From Paenibacillus elgii NBRC 100335 (GTDB lineage: Bacteria > Bacillota > Bacilli > Paenibacillales > NBRC-103111): a stretch of DNA of 64,000 nt. This document shows, in pieces, positions 43,601 to 51,530 of this stretch. The notes under the pieces are model-generated. The model was given only the letters and a program-made list of their open reading frames with translations. It searched no databases and was not told where the DNA came from. Position 1 is the stretch's first letter; every line of letters begins with the position of its first letter. Both the position numbers and the translations under genes were made by a program. The stretch spans positions 17,725-81,724 of the forward strand of contig NZ_BIMB01000032.1 in NCBI RefSeq assembly GCF_004000865.1, read 5' to 3'.

Positions 43601-46600
43601 GTACAATTCCCTGACCCTGCTGCTGCCGCAAAATGAAGCCGGCAAGCCTTACGAGCTGTCGGTTGACGGACGAGGGCCGGTTCGATTCGACGCGGGACTT
43701 CAGCCGGTCGAAGCCGGCAATCCGAAGGATGTCCCGTTTGCGTTCACTCGGACTGTCCCCGGCAGCGGGCCGACGATTACCGTAAAGTCGCTGGATCGTC
43801 CGGAAACGTTTCCAAATCAGGCGGCCTGGGATGCGGATGCGGCGGCGCTCGCGGAGGCGAAGCCTGTCACGCCCGGCTATGTCCCGGATCGTTCGTCGAT
43901 CGCCCGTCATTTGGGAGTCGATGTTCCCAGATCGCCGGAGACGATCAACTTCATTTATATGTCGCACGGCATGAGCTCCGGCGGATTTTACCACTCCGAG
44001 CATAAACAGGTGGCCTCGATGTATCAGACTTTGGGTTCCGTTGAGGACTATGCCGATTATGTCAGCGATACCGGTTACGACCGTGTATTCGAATTCAGTA
44101 ACTTTACCGATGCGGATAGTCCGGTCAGTCAGGAAAAGATGGCGGCGGCGCTGGAAAAACGGGGCGTTCAGTTCGGCTTCGTTCCGCTCACGGACATCAA
44201 CGGCATCGATATGCGCAATGCGAATTTGGCGTTTTACGCCTACAATTTGCCCGACTACCGCGCACCGTTATACCGGAACGTCCAGCTCAGCCTGCAGCGG
44301 TTTCAGGTTTATCCGAACATGACGGGCATAAGCATCGGCGCGGATAACGCCGACTACGTGCCGTATTGGGATTGGGCGCCGCCTATCCCGAACCGTCCGT
44401 GGGGGATGGCGTATACCGCATTCCAGAGGGCGCGCGGTTTGCCGCTTACGACGCCGATCGCTCCCAGCGTGCAGGGCTGGTATCAGCCGAAGGCGCACGA
44501 GTATTTCGCGAATTCCTCCAAACCGTTCCTCAATTACATCGATCGGTACGACGAAACCTTCAAGCAGTACGGTTATTTTGTCAAGGCGGTTTCCGAAGTC
44601 AATGACGGCTATATCACCACGACCGGGTCGTTCGGAAGCTCGCCCGGGGTCGGCGGACACGGAGGATGGCCCTGGGGGACGGTTCCCGCCAAGCCGATGC
44701 ATGAGCAGATGCCGGTACAGACCGGTTACGACTGGAACGAATTGAACGCCTCCAAGCCGATGCATGTGGCTGCTTTGCTGGACCGTCTGCGCAGCTATTA
44801 TCCCAACAAAACGACATGGGCGACGCCGGACGATTTCAGCTTGTTTTTCGGCAAGATGGACCGGGAAAAAGCTTATGCGCTGGCCTTGACCCGGGGCATT
44901 CAGGCGATCGGTACGAATGTGCTGCCGAACAATAAGGGCGATCTTGCCAAGGCTCAGATGATCGCGGAACAAAAAGAGCTCTACTCCTGGATTCGTAAAT
45001 ACGGCGGCGCCTATGCGATGACCGAGCCGACGCCGACGATCGGGATCATGTATGTCAACAAGCAAGCCCTGCTGCGGGGCATCGTTGGCAAAGATCCGAC
45101 GGACGAGGATCTGCTCAAAGGCTCTCACGAAGGAAAAGTGACGGAAGCGATGTTTTTCACCCACGCCGCCGGATGGTCCTCGAAAGTGATCACGCCGGAA
45201 GAGCTGAAGAGAGGGCTGCCGTCATCCATTAAGGCCATACTGCTCGTAGGGTTGAACAACTTCGACGACAGCTGGCACTGGTACGACGACGGCATTGCCG
45301 GCGAGCTTCAAGGCTTCGTAGACCGGGGAGGACTCATTCTGAAGGATGACGAATCCGTATCTCCCGTACCGTCCGTGGCTACGGGCATGCAGGTCCGGGC
45401 CTATCTGAAGCAAAGCGATACGGATCAGACCAATCTGCTGCTGGAGCGGAATGCGGACAACATCGTCAAGCTGAAAAGCGCCATGGCGTCGGTCACGAAG
45501 CCGGTTGCCGTCACTGACAGCAGTACGGTCTGGGCGATTCCGACCCGTTCCGGAGATACGCAATATGTGACGGTGGTCAACCAAAAGCACGATCAGCCTG
45601 ACGATTCGCAGCATCTGATCGGACAAACGGGCTCGGTCACGTGGAATACGGAGCGCCCGATCTATGATGTGCGAAAAGGCAGAAAGCTGACCGTTCAGGA
45701 AGCGACTTATGTCGATTTGAAATCCGAAGGCTTCCAATGGTACGCCCTTCCGCCCGCCGAAATAACGGCGCCTTCCGTTACTGTAACCAAGGGCACTTCC
45801 GGCTTTTACGAGGCCTTCGCGTCCGTTCGCAATCCGGACCCGATGACCGGCATCCCGGTTGAATTGACCGTAACGCATAATACAAGCGGCGATACGGCAA
45901 CGGTGTATTCGGCGACGGGTCTGACCGCGAAGCTGCCCTTGAAGGACTCGGACCAACCCGGAACGTATACGGTAACCGTCAAAGAATTGCTCAGCGGGCT
46001 GTCTTCCGGCACTCAGGTCATGATCCAAGGGTCCAAAGGGTCGGCAGATCCTTCTCCGGTAAAATTGTACAGGGAGGACGGCATTCGCGAATTCGCGGAA
46101 AGAACGACTATCCCTCTGACGGTCGCTTTGACGGCTGCGCAAAACAACGATCCGGCCATTGTGGAACAGGCAAACCGTCTTGTGCAGTATTACCGCAGCG
46201 AGGGCCGCCAAGCCCAGCTGGGCCTTGCCGAACCGAACGGGGTCGTGACCGGGCTGCAGGAATACAAATCGTCGTATGTCAAATACCCCCAATGGAAAAC
46301 GATCGAATCCGATCTTGTCCTCATTGGCAACACGTCGAATAACGTGCTGCTTCTCGATCAAGCCAGAGGGTATCTGCTGTTCGAGCAAGGCGATCAGTTA
46401 TCGGCCGGCAAGGCGGCGGTCAGCTATGCCAATTCTCCGTTTGTCGGCGAGTATCACACGGTAAATATTATCGCGAACGATGTAAGCGGAATAAAAGCCG
46501 CCGTCAACACCTTGATCGACTTACCCCCGGCTGCGTTGAAAGCACCGAAATTCGTGACGGCGAACCGCATCTCCGATACCGGCGTGGAGCTGGCCTGGTC

Positions 46601-47771
46601 GGGAAGCGACGGCGCGCTGGGCTACACGATCGAACGGCGGGATAACGGAGATGCCGAATGGCAGCGAATCGGCTATGTTTCCAGCGGGATGACGAGCTTC
46701 AACGATTCGCGCCTGACCCCGGACAAAATGTACGCGTATCGCCTGAAAGCCTTTAACTTGGCCGGCGCTTCGGACTATAGCGAGCCGATCCGCGTCATCA
46801 CGACGAGCCAGGGAGATGCCGGTCCGGAGCTTACCCGCATAGAGACGGACGGCATAACCGGGGAAGGGAAATTTAACAACAAAACCGTAGCCGTCACCTT
46901 CGTGGTCGGCGACCGGGTGAAGACAACGAAATACAAGCTGAACAATAACGCTTGGAAAACCGTTACGGGAGCCGTATATATCGCAGACGAGGGAATTCAC
47001 ACGCTGCAATATTATTCCGAGGACAAATCCGGAAACGTGGAACGAACGAAGCGGGCGGTAATCGGCATCGACAAAAAAGCGCCTGTGACCGTCGCCAACG
47101 TACCCAGAGGGTGGAAGAATACGCCGCAGCTGGTCCAATTGCGGGCATCCGATAACTTAAGCGGAGTCGCGAAAACCTTGTACAGCGTGAGCAACGGCAT
47201 GCCCGGCAGCGGACCCGGCGGCAATGTCAGCGTCACCAATAACGTATACGGCGATGTATATGGCGACTATACGGTTACCACGAACGTATACGGGAATGTA
47301 TACGGCAATTACAGCATAGCGAACAACGTGTATGGGAACGTATACGGCGATTACACCGTAACCACCAACGTGTATGGCGACAGCAAGATGGTAGAGGCGG
47401 AGGGAAGCGTCGTTCCCGTTACACAGGAGGGCATCAACACGATCCGCTACTACAGCATAGACGCTGCCGGCAATAAGGAGAGCGTCAAGACGGCGGTCGT
47501 CACGCTGGACTATACGCCGCCGAAGATCGAGCTCGTCACCCCGCTTTCGTTCAACCGGTCCGAGCCGGTGAGGGTGAAACTTCAGATCAGCGATGCGCTG
47601 AGCGGAGTATCGCAGTCCACGGTAACGTTTAACGGACGCGCGAGGGGCACCTCCTTTGTCCTTAATCCTTATTCGCTGCCGGCGGGCGATTACGCATTAG
47701 TCGTGAAATCGTCAGACCGCGCAGGAAATAACAGCGAGAAGACGTTCGTTATCCGCATTTTGGACCGATGA
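40668..47771 (+). CDS. Giant secreted multidomain protein, candidate glycan-active enzyme
   Basis: 2367 residues. The start is TTG 40668, eight bases after GGGGAGGAA, giving a signal peptide (LASFWLVVFLLFG...); the ATG at 40635 lies before that ribosome site. Domains by eye: FN3 (about 40-122), F5/8 type C (125-254), FN3 (261-349), F5/8 type C (351-481), FN3 (488-576), LamG/concanavalin-like (583-803). Next is an ~890-residue region with no family I recognise (to about 1692), then an Ig-like domain (1700-1790), an unassigned alpha/beta segment, FN3 (about 1958-2047), two OmpL47-like beta domains and a final Ig-like domain. The central part has TIM-barrel-like strands (INFIYMSHG, YDRVFEFSNF, GVQFGFVPLTDING) and acid-rich stretches, so a glycoside hydrolase-like enzyme is likely but unproven. 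Binding modules and neighbouring GH95 and transport genes point to glycan attack outside the cell. Confidence 0.85.
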   Translation: MTGKITKGLASFWLVVFLLFGQVPFPLGSAAVVEAQALSPPSNLTSVWRTDTSVHLAWTASSSGSAVIGYDVYNGNALIGSTSGSSDYWATGLTPGGSYTFTVRARDASGNVSAPSNPLAFLPGALDRGLWTATASSSAGGAPPSLAVDGSLSTRWSSGAAQAVGMWFQIDTGPGDKTYHKLVLDAGVSAGDYPRGYEVSVSDDGANWSAPIVSGTGSSSVVTIDFPQQTARYVRVTLTKSSGLWWSIYDLNLYGAMQPDTQAPTVPGGLKDSDVTDHEIRLSWNASTDNVAVFAYDIYLGSDFIGSTKSTDYKVSGLSPRTAYTFTIRARDPAGNVSAPAGPYAVTTQDKLDRTLWKVTASSSGSTSSPVMAIDGILSSRWTSGVPQAPGTWFQIDTGPGDKTYNKLVLDAGASAGDYPRGYEITVSDDGVNWSAPVASGTGTSSVVTISFPQQTAKYIRITLTTTSGLWWSIHELYLYGVMAPDDEPPTTPAHLTATKILDTEVDLTWEASTDNVAVVGYNVYAGSTFIGYTTATSYKAEDLTAKTSYTFTVRAKDLSGNLSPPSALLTITTQDVIALPLVARYEMEPDPSNPTLLRDDSGFEQNGTVSPPASFEDGREGGGKALKFIGPNQAMVTSPTSPTGMLNNLSSKFTISAWIKPDDLNGHQPIVTKRDANWKGSTFYLRLTGNRLGFAADYGEKWYDWSFPSDSIVAGQWCHVAVTFEKNVGVKFYVNGKLIGNVDGSAVFTDALPNFVNMMLGTEWHWDPATRSMRQYGFRGSIDSLHIYAAPLTSGQIKADMANTMKTRPAEPSDFTFPEKWATFRLVRYDMPNGLFTNGSAKIHQTAVRKEGPDAVDWPRITLHIPQTDQTESKIEPFADGAEFKTDILLRRDPESMPLLQEPYDNVLKPGNHWVRGVQWRWGQTYMYTTDRTARTWAWDYELWTFPVKIEGAEPGAVKNVVLKADGAEIYNSGANVYNSLTLLLPQNEAGKPYELSVDGRGPVRFDAGLQPVEAGNPKDVPFAFTRTVPGSGPTITVKSLDRPETFPNQAAWDADAAALAEAKPVTPGYVPDRSSIARHLGVDVPRSPETINFIYMSHGMSSGGFYHSEHKQVASMYQTLGSVEDYADYVSDTGYDRVFEFSNFTDADSPVSQEKMAAALEKRGVQFGFVPLTDINGIDMRNANLAFYAYNLPDYRAPLYRNVQLSLQRFQVYPNMTGISIGADNADYVPYWDWAPPIPNRPWGMAYTAFQRARGLPLTTPIAPSVQGWYQPKAHEYFANSSKPFLNYIDRYDETFKQYGYFVKAVSEVNDGYITTTGSFGSSPGVGGHGGWPWGTVPAKPMHEQMPVQTGYDWNELNASKPMHVAALLDRLRSYYPNKTTWATPDDFSLFFGKMDREKAYALALTRGIQAIGTNVLPNNKGDLAKAQMIAEQKELYSWIRKYGGAYAMTEPTPTIGIMYVNKQALLRGIVGKDPTDEDLLKGSHEGKVTEAMFFTHAAGWSSKVITPEELKRGLPSSIKAILLVGLNNFDDSWHWYDDGIAGELQGFVDRGGLILKDDESVSPVPSVATGMQVRAYLKQSDTDQTNLLLERNADNIVKLKSAMASVTKPVAVTDSSTVWAIPTRSGDTQYVTVVNQKHDQPDDSQHLIGQTGSVTWNTERPIYDVRKGRKLTVQEATYVDLKSEGFQWYALPPAEITAPSVTVTKGTSGFYEAFASVRNPDPMTGIPVELTVTHNTSGDTATVYSATGLTAKLPLKDSDQPGTYTVTVKELLSGLSSGTQVMIQGSKGSADPSPVKLYREDGIREFAERTTIPLTVALTAAQNNDPAIVEQANRLVQYYRSEGRQAQLGLAEPNGVVTGLQEYKSSYVKYPQWKTIESDLVLIGNTSNNVLLLDQARGYLLFEQGDQLSAGKAAVSYANSPFVGEYHTVNIIANDVSGIKAAVNTLIDLPPAALKAPKFVTANRISDTGVELAWSGSDGALGYTIERRDNGDAEWQRIGYVSSGMTSFNDSRLTPDKMYAYRLKAFNLAGASDYSEPIRVITTSQGDAGPELTRIETDGITGEGKFNNKTVAVTFVVGDRVKTTKYKLNNNAWKTVTGAVYIADEGIHTLQYYSEDKSGNVERTKRAVIGIDKKAPVTVANVPRGWKNTPQLVQLRASDNLSGVAKTLYSVSNGMPGSGPGGNVSVTNNVYGDVYGDYTVTTNVYGNVYGNYSIANNVYGNVYGDYTVTTNVYGDSKMVEAEGSVVPVTQEGINTIRYYSIDAAGNKESVKTAVVTLDYTPPKIELVTPLSFNRSEPVRVKLQISDALSGVSQSTVTFNGRARGTSFVLNPYSLPAGDYALVVKSSDRAGNNSEKTFVIRILDR
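47241..47380 (+). repeat. 42-bp tandem repeat (NVYG repeats)
   Basis: Three full 42-bp units plus a partial one start at 47241, 47283, 47325 and 47367. They encode NVYGDVYGDYTVTT-type 14-mers. They sit inside the second OmpL47-like domain of the giant protein, between KTLYSVSNG and VVPVTQEGINTIRYYS. Confidence 0.9.
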
Positions 47772-47810
47772 GCCGCTTCTCCCGCAGCAAGGAGACGTAA
47801 ATTTGTTAGA

Positions 47811-47870
47811 AACGCAAGTATCGGGGCAGCCGAAGCTTTTCTGGCGGCAGTTCCGGTACTTGCGCTTTTT
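47811..47870 (+). terminator. Intrinsic terminator of the giant gene
   Basis: ACGCAAGTA pairs with TACTTGCG across a structured loop and is followed by CTTTTTAA. It overlaps the 3' end of the convergent GH95 gene. Confidence 0.6.
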
Positions 47871-50271
47871 AAGCAAACCTTAGCTGGAGCGTCACCGTCC
47901 GTCCCGCAGGCAAATGCACGAGGCGGTGACGGGCCTCTTTGCCCGGTGCTTCGGACAAGCTGACGGCATCGCTTGTCGCCTCTTGCAGCGCAAAGGGAAA
48001 TTCCACCTCCACCGTCTGGGTCCGTGCGGAGACGAAGGATACCTCGGCGGTTCCTTCCGCCAAGCTCCAAGCCATCGACACCTCCGCGCCTCCCCGGCAG
48101 CGGAGCCCCCGAAATCGGCCTTCGCGCCACGCATCCGGCAGCGCGGGCAGCAGCTTGATGACGCCGGGAGCGGAGAAGAGCAGCATTTCCTGCATGGCGG
48201 CGGTCCAGCCGAAATTCGCATCGATTTGGAACGGCGCGCGCTTGCCTGCGATGCTGATCCCCTGACGCCGCCAATCGTTGTGGTACGTAAACAGATTGTC
48301 GCCGAGGCAGGAACGGCTCAAAAGCTCAAGACATGCCAACGCCCGGTTCCCGTCCCCGAGACGCGCGTAGAGGTTGGCCATATGGGCAAGCGACCAGCCG
48401 GTTTGGTCCCGAAGCCCGATCACGAGCCGCTTCTCCACCGCTGTTCGGCACGCCTCGAACAGCTCCGGCTCGCTTCCTTGCGTAATTTCGTATCCCGGGA
48501 ACAGCGGGTACAGGTGCGACAAATGCCGATGATGATAATTGTCCTTGAAGTCCGGATGCATCCATTCCTTGAGTGCGCCGTCTTCGTTCACTTGATACGC
48601 CGGGAGCTTGCCCAGCATCGCCTGCCACTTGGGCAGCGATTTCGCTTCGATCCCAAGCTCCTCGCATGCTTCGCACAGATGCGTCAGCACTTCCTTGGCA
48701 ACGGCAAAATCCATCGTCGCGTTGATGCAGACCGCCACCGTGCCGCTGCCCTCGAACGCACCGTTCGCGAAGTTTTCCGGCGAATTGGACGGATACGATT
48801 TATATCGCCCGTCCTCGTCTTCCACGAAGAAGTCCTCATAGAATAAGGCGCACTCCTTCAGAAACGGCACGGCTCGCCGCTCCAGAAACGCCCTGTCCCC
48901 GGTAAACAGCCAGTAATCGTAAAAATGCTGCGCCAGCCAGCCCGCGCCGGCAGAGAAATAGACGACGTGGGGCTGCAAGTTTTTCTTCAAGCCGGAATCC
49001 GGGGAAGCAAACAGCGGGCTGAGAATGCCTCGGCACCCGTACCACTTGCGGGCGTTCGTCCGCATGTCGTTCAACAGCGACTCGAAGAAGTCGAAGAACG
49101 GCAGCACCGTCTCCGCCATATGGCCTGGAAGCGCCTGCCAATAGTTCATTTGGATGTTCTCGTTATTGAAAAAAGCGCTGCTCCACGCCGGCGCGTAATC
49201 GCCGTTCCAGACGCCCTGCAGATTGGCAGGCAGCCCGCCGGGTCTGGAGCTGGAGAGCAGCAGGTAACGGCCATAGTCATACATGCGCTCGATGAGCGCC
49301 GTCGGGACGATGCCGCTGTAGGCGTCGAGCAGCAGTTGTTCGTTGCCGGCGTCCGCGCCTTCAGACGCGCGCAAATCCAGCTCGGCGCGAAGAAACAGTG
49401 CCCGGTGTTCGGCCGCATGGCGCTCGAACAGCAGCGCGTAGTCCACCGGCAGCTCGTTCAACCTGCGTATGAGCGGGTCCAGTGCGCCCGGTCCGCCGAG
49501 CTTCGGATCGATGCGGAGCAGTACCGTAAACGCATCGGCGTCCTCGATGTATAGGCGCTGCTCCCGCACATAGCGGTGTCCGCCGTGGACGACGACCCGG
49601 GCGGCAGCGCCGTAAGGGTGCTGCGCGTCGGCGTGCTTGCCTATCGCGCACAGCACATCGTCGCGCACGAACCGGTCGTGTGAGAAGCCGCGTTCCGCCG
49701 CCTCCTCATAGTCGTGTATCGTCAGCTCAAGAGCCGCCCGGAGCGTTCCCGGCACCGAGCTGCGGACCGACAGCACGACCGCATCGTCGGTGCGCGAGAC
49801 GAACAGTTGCTTCGTGAAACGGACGTTGCCGTCGTTCCAGCCGATGGCAATCTCACCCGTCTCCATGTCGAGCGTCCGTACGTACGCTTTGAATCCTTCC
49901 GCCGGCTCCAGGAACAGCTTCAGGTCGAACCCCGGCTGAAACATGGCGGTGTTCGCGAAGTAGCCGGCTTCTCGCATCAGACCGGGGTACAGCCGGTTCG
50001 CTTCCGCATAGCGCCCCGCATCGAGCAGCGCCCGCAGCTCGGGCAGGTGAGCGGACAGGTCCGGCAGCTCCTTCGTCTTGGCCCCGTACCATAACGCTTC
50101 GTGATTGACGAGAATCGTGTCCTCCTGAATATTGCCGTATACGAGCGCGCCCAGCGTTCCGTTGCCGGACGGCAGCGCGTCCTGCCAGCGGACGGCCGGT
50201 TTGGCCATGGTCATCACATGCTTTCGGTAAGCGGTACCATCGGGATGAAGCCGGGGTGTGCTTACGTTCAT
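47869..50271 (-). CDS. GH95-family alpha-L-fucosidase/L-galactosidase
   Basis: Glycoside hydrolase of about 800 residues with no signal peptide, so it probably acts on imported oligosaccharides. GH95 features include [28 protein letters not shown] near the N-terminus, [16 protein letters not shown], and [18 protein letters not shown] (holding the catalytic asparagines in characterised members). [16 protein letters not shown] covers the region of the general acid, and [19 protein letters not shown] that of the conserved Asp; the order and length match GH95. The family removes alpha-1,2-L-fucose or alpha-L-galactose by inversion. The start is ATG 50271, preceded by AAAGGAGGAC; an ATG at 50322 is upstream of that site. 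It is divergent from a LacI gene with operator-like sequences between them. Confidence 0.93.
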   Translation of the reverse strand: MNVSTPRLHPDGTAYRKHVMTMAKPAVRWQDALPSGNGTLGALVYGNIQEDTILVNHEALWYGAKTKELPDLSAHLPELRALLDAGRYAEANRLYPGLMREAGYFANTAMFQPGFDLKLFLEPAEGFKAYVRTLDMETGEIAIGWNDGNVRFTKQLFVSRTDDAVVLSVRSSVPGTLRAALELTIHDYEEAAERGFSHDRFVRDDVLCAIGKHADAQHPYGAAARVVVHGGHRYVREQRLYIEDADAFTVLLRIDPKLGGPGALDPLIRRLNELPVDYALLFERHAAEHRALFLRAELDLRASEGADAGNEQLLLDAYSGIVPTALIERMYDYGRYLLLSSSRPGGLPANLQGVWNGDYAPAWSSAFFNNENIQMNYWQALPGHMAETVLPFFDFFESLLNDMRTNARKWYGCRGILSPLFASPDSGLKKNLQPHVVYFSAGAGWLAQHFYDYWLFTGDRAFLERRAVPFLKECALFYEDFFVEDEDGRYKSYPSNSPENFANGAFEGSGTVAVCINATMDFAVAKEVLTHLCEACEELGIEAKSLPKWQAMLGKLPAYQVNEDGALKEWMHPDFKDNYHHRHLSHLYPLFPGYEITQGSEPELFEACRTAVEKRLVIGLRDQTGWSLAHMANLYARLGDGNRALACLELLSRSCLGDNLFTYHNDWRRQGISIAGKRAPFQIDANFGWTAAMQEMLLFSAPGVIKLLPALPDAWREGRFRGLRCRGGAEVSMAWSLAEGTAEVSFVSARTQTVEVEFPFALQEATSDAVSLSEAPGKEARHRLVHLPAGRTVTLQLRFA

Positions 50272-50335
50272 CGTCTTTCGTCCTCCTTTGGGCTCGGCGG
50301 CATAGGGATGCGGATAATGCAAAATGAATTGTTTA

Positions 50336-50359
50336 TGAAACGTTTCTGCAACGTTTTCG
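50336..50359. promoter_or_regulatory. LacI/cre-type operator sequences
   Basis: TGAAACGTTTC (50336-50346) is a palindrome centred on ACGT-type LacI-family half-sites; a second copy, GCAACGTTTTCG, follows at 50348-50359. They lie between the GH95 gene and the divergent LacI gene and overlap the -35 area of the latter. CcpA is an alternative binder. Confidence 0.6.
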
Positions 50360-50370
50360 AATTTTTATGC

Positions 50371-50376
50371 TATAAT
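50371..50376 (+). promoter_or_regulatory. -10 element of the lacI-family gene
   Basis: TATAAT, a perfect consensus -10, 69 bp before the regulator start and directly downstream of the operator-like repeats. This implies autoregulation. Confidence 0.6.
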
Positions 50377-50444
50377 ACAACGAAAGTAATAAAACGTGCA
50401 ACTGCGTAATTTACGAAATAGAGTCCAACAGAGGGGGAAGAACC

Positions 50445-51449
50445 ATGTCCAGATTGGACGAGGTAGCCAGACGGGCGGGCGTATCCAAATCGACCGTGTC
50501 CCGGGTCATTAACAACACGGGCACCGTATCGCCCGCATCCCGGCAGAAGGTGCAGGAGGCGATGCGCGAGCTGCATTTTCATGCGGAGGAGCTGAAGCGC
50601 TCGCCGGAAGGCAGCGCGACGATCGGCTTGATTCTGCCGTTCGGCAAGCACATTGCGAGCCATTCGTTCGGCGTCGATATTATGGCCGGAGCCGAAGAGA
50701 AGGCGTTCGAGCAGGACTACATGATTCTGATCGGCAATTCCTTCGGGGGCCGGGAGGTCGCGCTGACGTCAAAAATGATCAGCCGAGGAGTCGAGGGAAT
50801 CATCGTGCTCAGCGGCGATCAGAAGAACCGCGAGCATGCGGAGCTGCTGGCGGCAAGCGGCATTCCGATGGTGCTCGTCGACCAGAAGCTGGAGGGTGTG
50901 GAGGCGCATTTAGTACGCGGAGACAACTTCATGGGCTCCGTCGCGCTGATGAATCATCTGCTCTCGCTCGGTCACCGGCGCATCGCCCTGCTTTCGCCAA
51001 GCCGGCATTATACGCACCGGGAGCGGGTCAAGGGCTACCGCTTCGCGCTGATGGAGCAGGAGCTTGAGGTGCCGCCAAGCTACGAGGTGCTCGTGGAGAG
51101 CGGGGTTTCGCCGGAGGCGGAGCTGCGCGCCCTGCTGCAGAGCGAGGACCGGCCGACGGCGGTCTATGCAGCCGATCCGGGGCACCTGGGGACGCTGATC
51201 GGAGTGGCGAACGAGCTTCAGCTGGGCATTCCCGAGGAGCTCAGCGTCGTCACGTTCGACGACACGTATGCGGCGGCGCTGCCGGAAGGGTATGCCGACT
51301 TTTTTACGTCGGTCAATCAATCCGGCAAGCTGATGGGGAGCATGGCTGTGGAGCTGTTGTTTCGGCAGTGGCGCGATCCGGAACTGGGAGCGCAGGAAAT
51401 CGTGCTGCCGGGCAAACTGAACGTCCGCCGTTCGACCTGCCGGTTGTAA
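50445..51449 (+). CDS. LacI-family transcriptional regulator
   Basis: 334 residues. The DNA-binding head is classical: LDEVARRAGVSKSTVSRVINNTGTVSPASRQKVQEAM (4-40). The effector domain resembles periplasmic sugar-binding proteins: IGLILPFGKHIASHSFGVDIMAGAEEKA, GIIVLSGDQ, GIPMVLVDQ, GHRRIALLSPSRHYTHRERVKGYR, ELSVVTFDDTYAAALP. An AGAGGGGGAAG ribosome site precedes ATG. It is divergent from GH95 and upstream of the AraC-regulator/permease cassette. It most likely represses GH95 and possibly the cassette until a sugar effector binds. Confidence 0.94.
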   Translation: MSRLDEVARRAGVSKSTVSRVINNTGTVSPASRQKVQEAMRELHFHAEELKRSPEGSATIGLILPFGKHIASHSFGVDIMAGAEEKAFEQDYMILIGNSFGGREVALTSKMISRGVEGIIVLSGDQKNREHAELLAASGIPMVLVDQKLEGVEAHLVRGDNFMGSVALMNHLLSLGHRRIALLSPSRHYTHRERVKGYRFALMEQELEVPPSYEVLVESGVSPEAELRALLQSEDRPTAVYAADPGHLGTLIGVANELQLGIPEELSVVTFDDTYAAALPEGYADFFTSVNQSGKLMGSMAVELLFRQWRDPELGAQEIVLPGKLNVRRSTCRL

Positions 51450-51530
51450 TCGAACGGCAAGGCGAGTCCGCCGAATATACCGCGATTCCGAACCGCAGTT
51501 CAAGTTCATCCCGGGAAGGAGCAGTGACCC

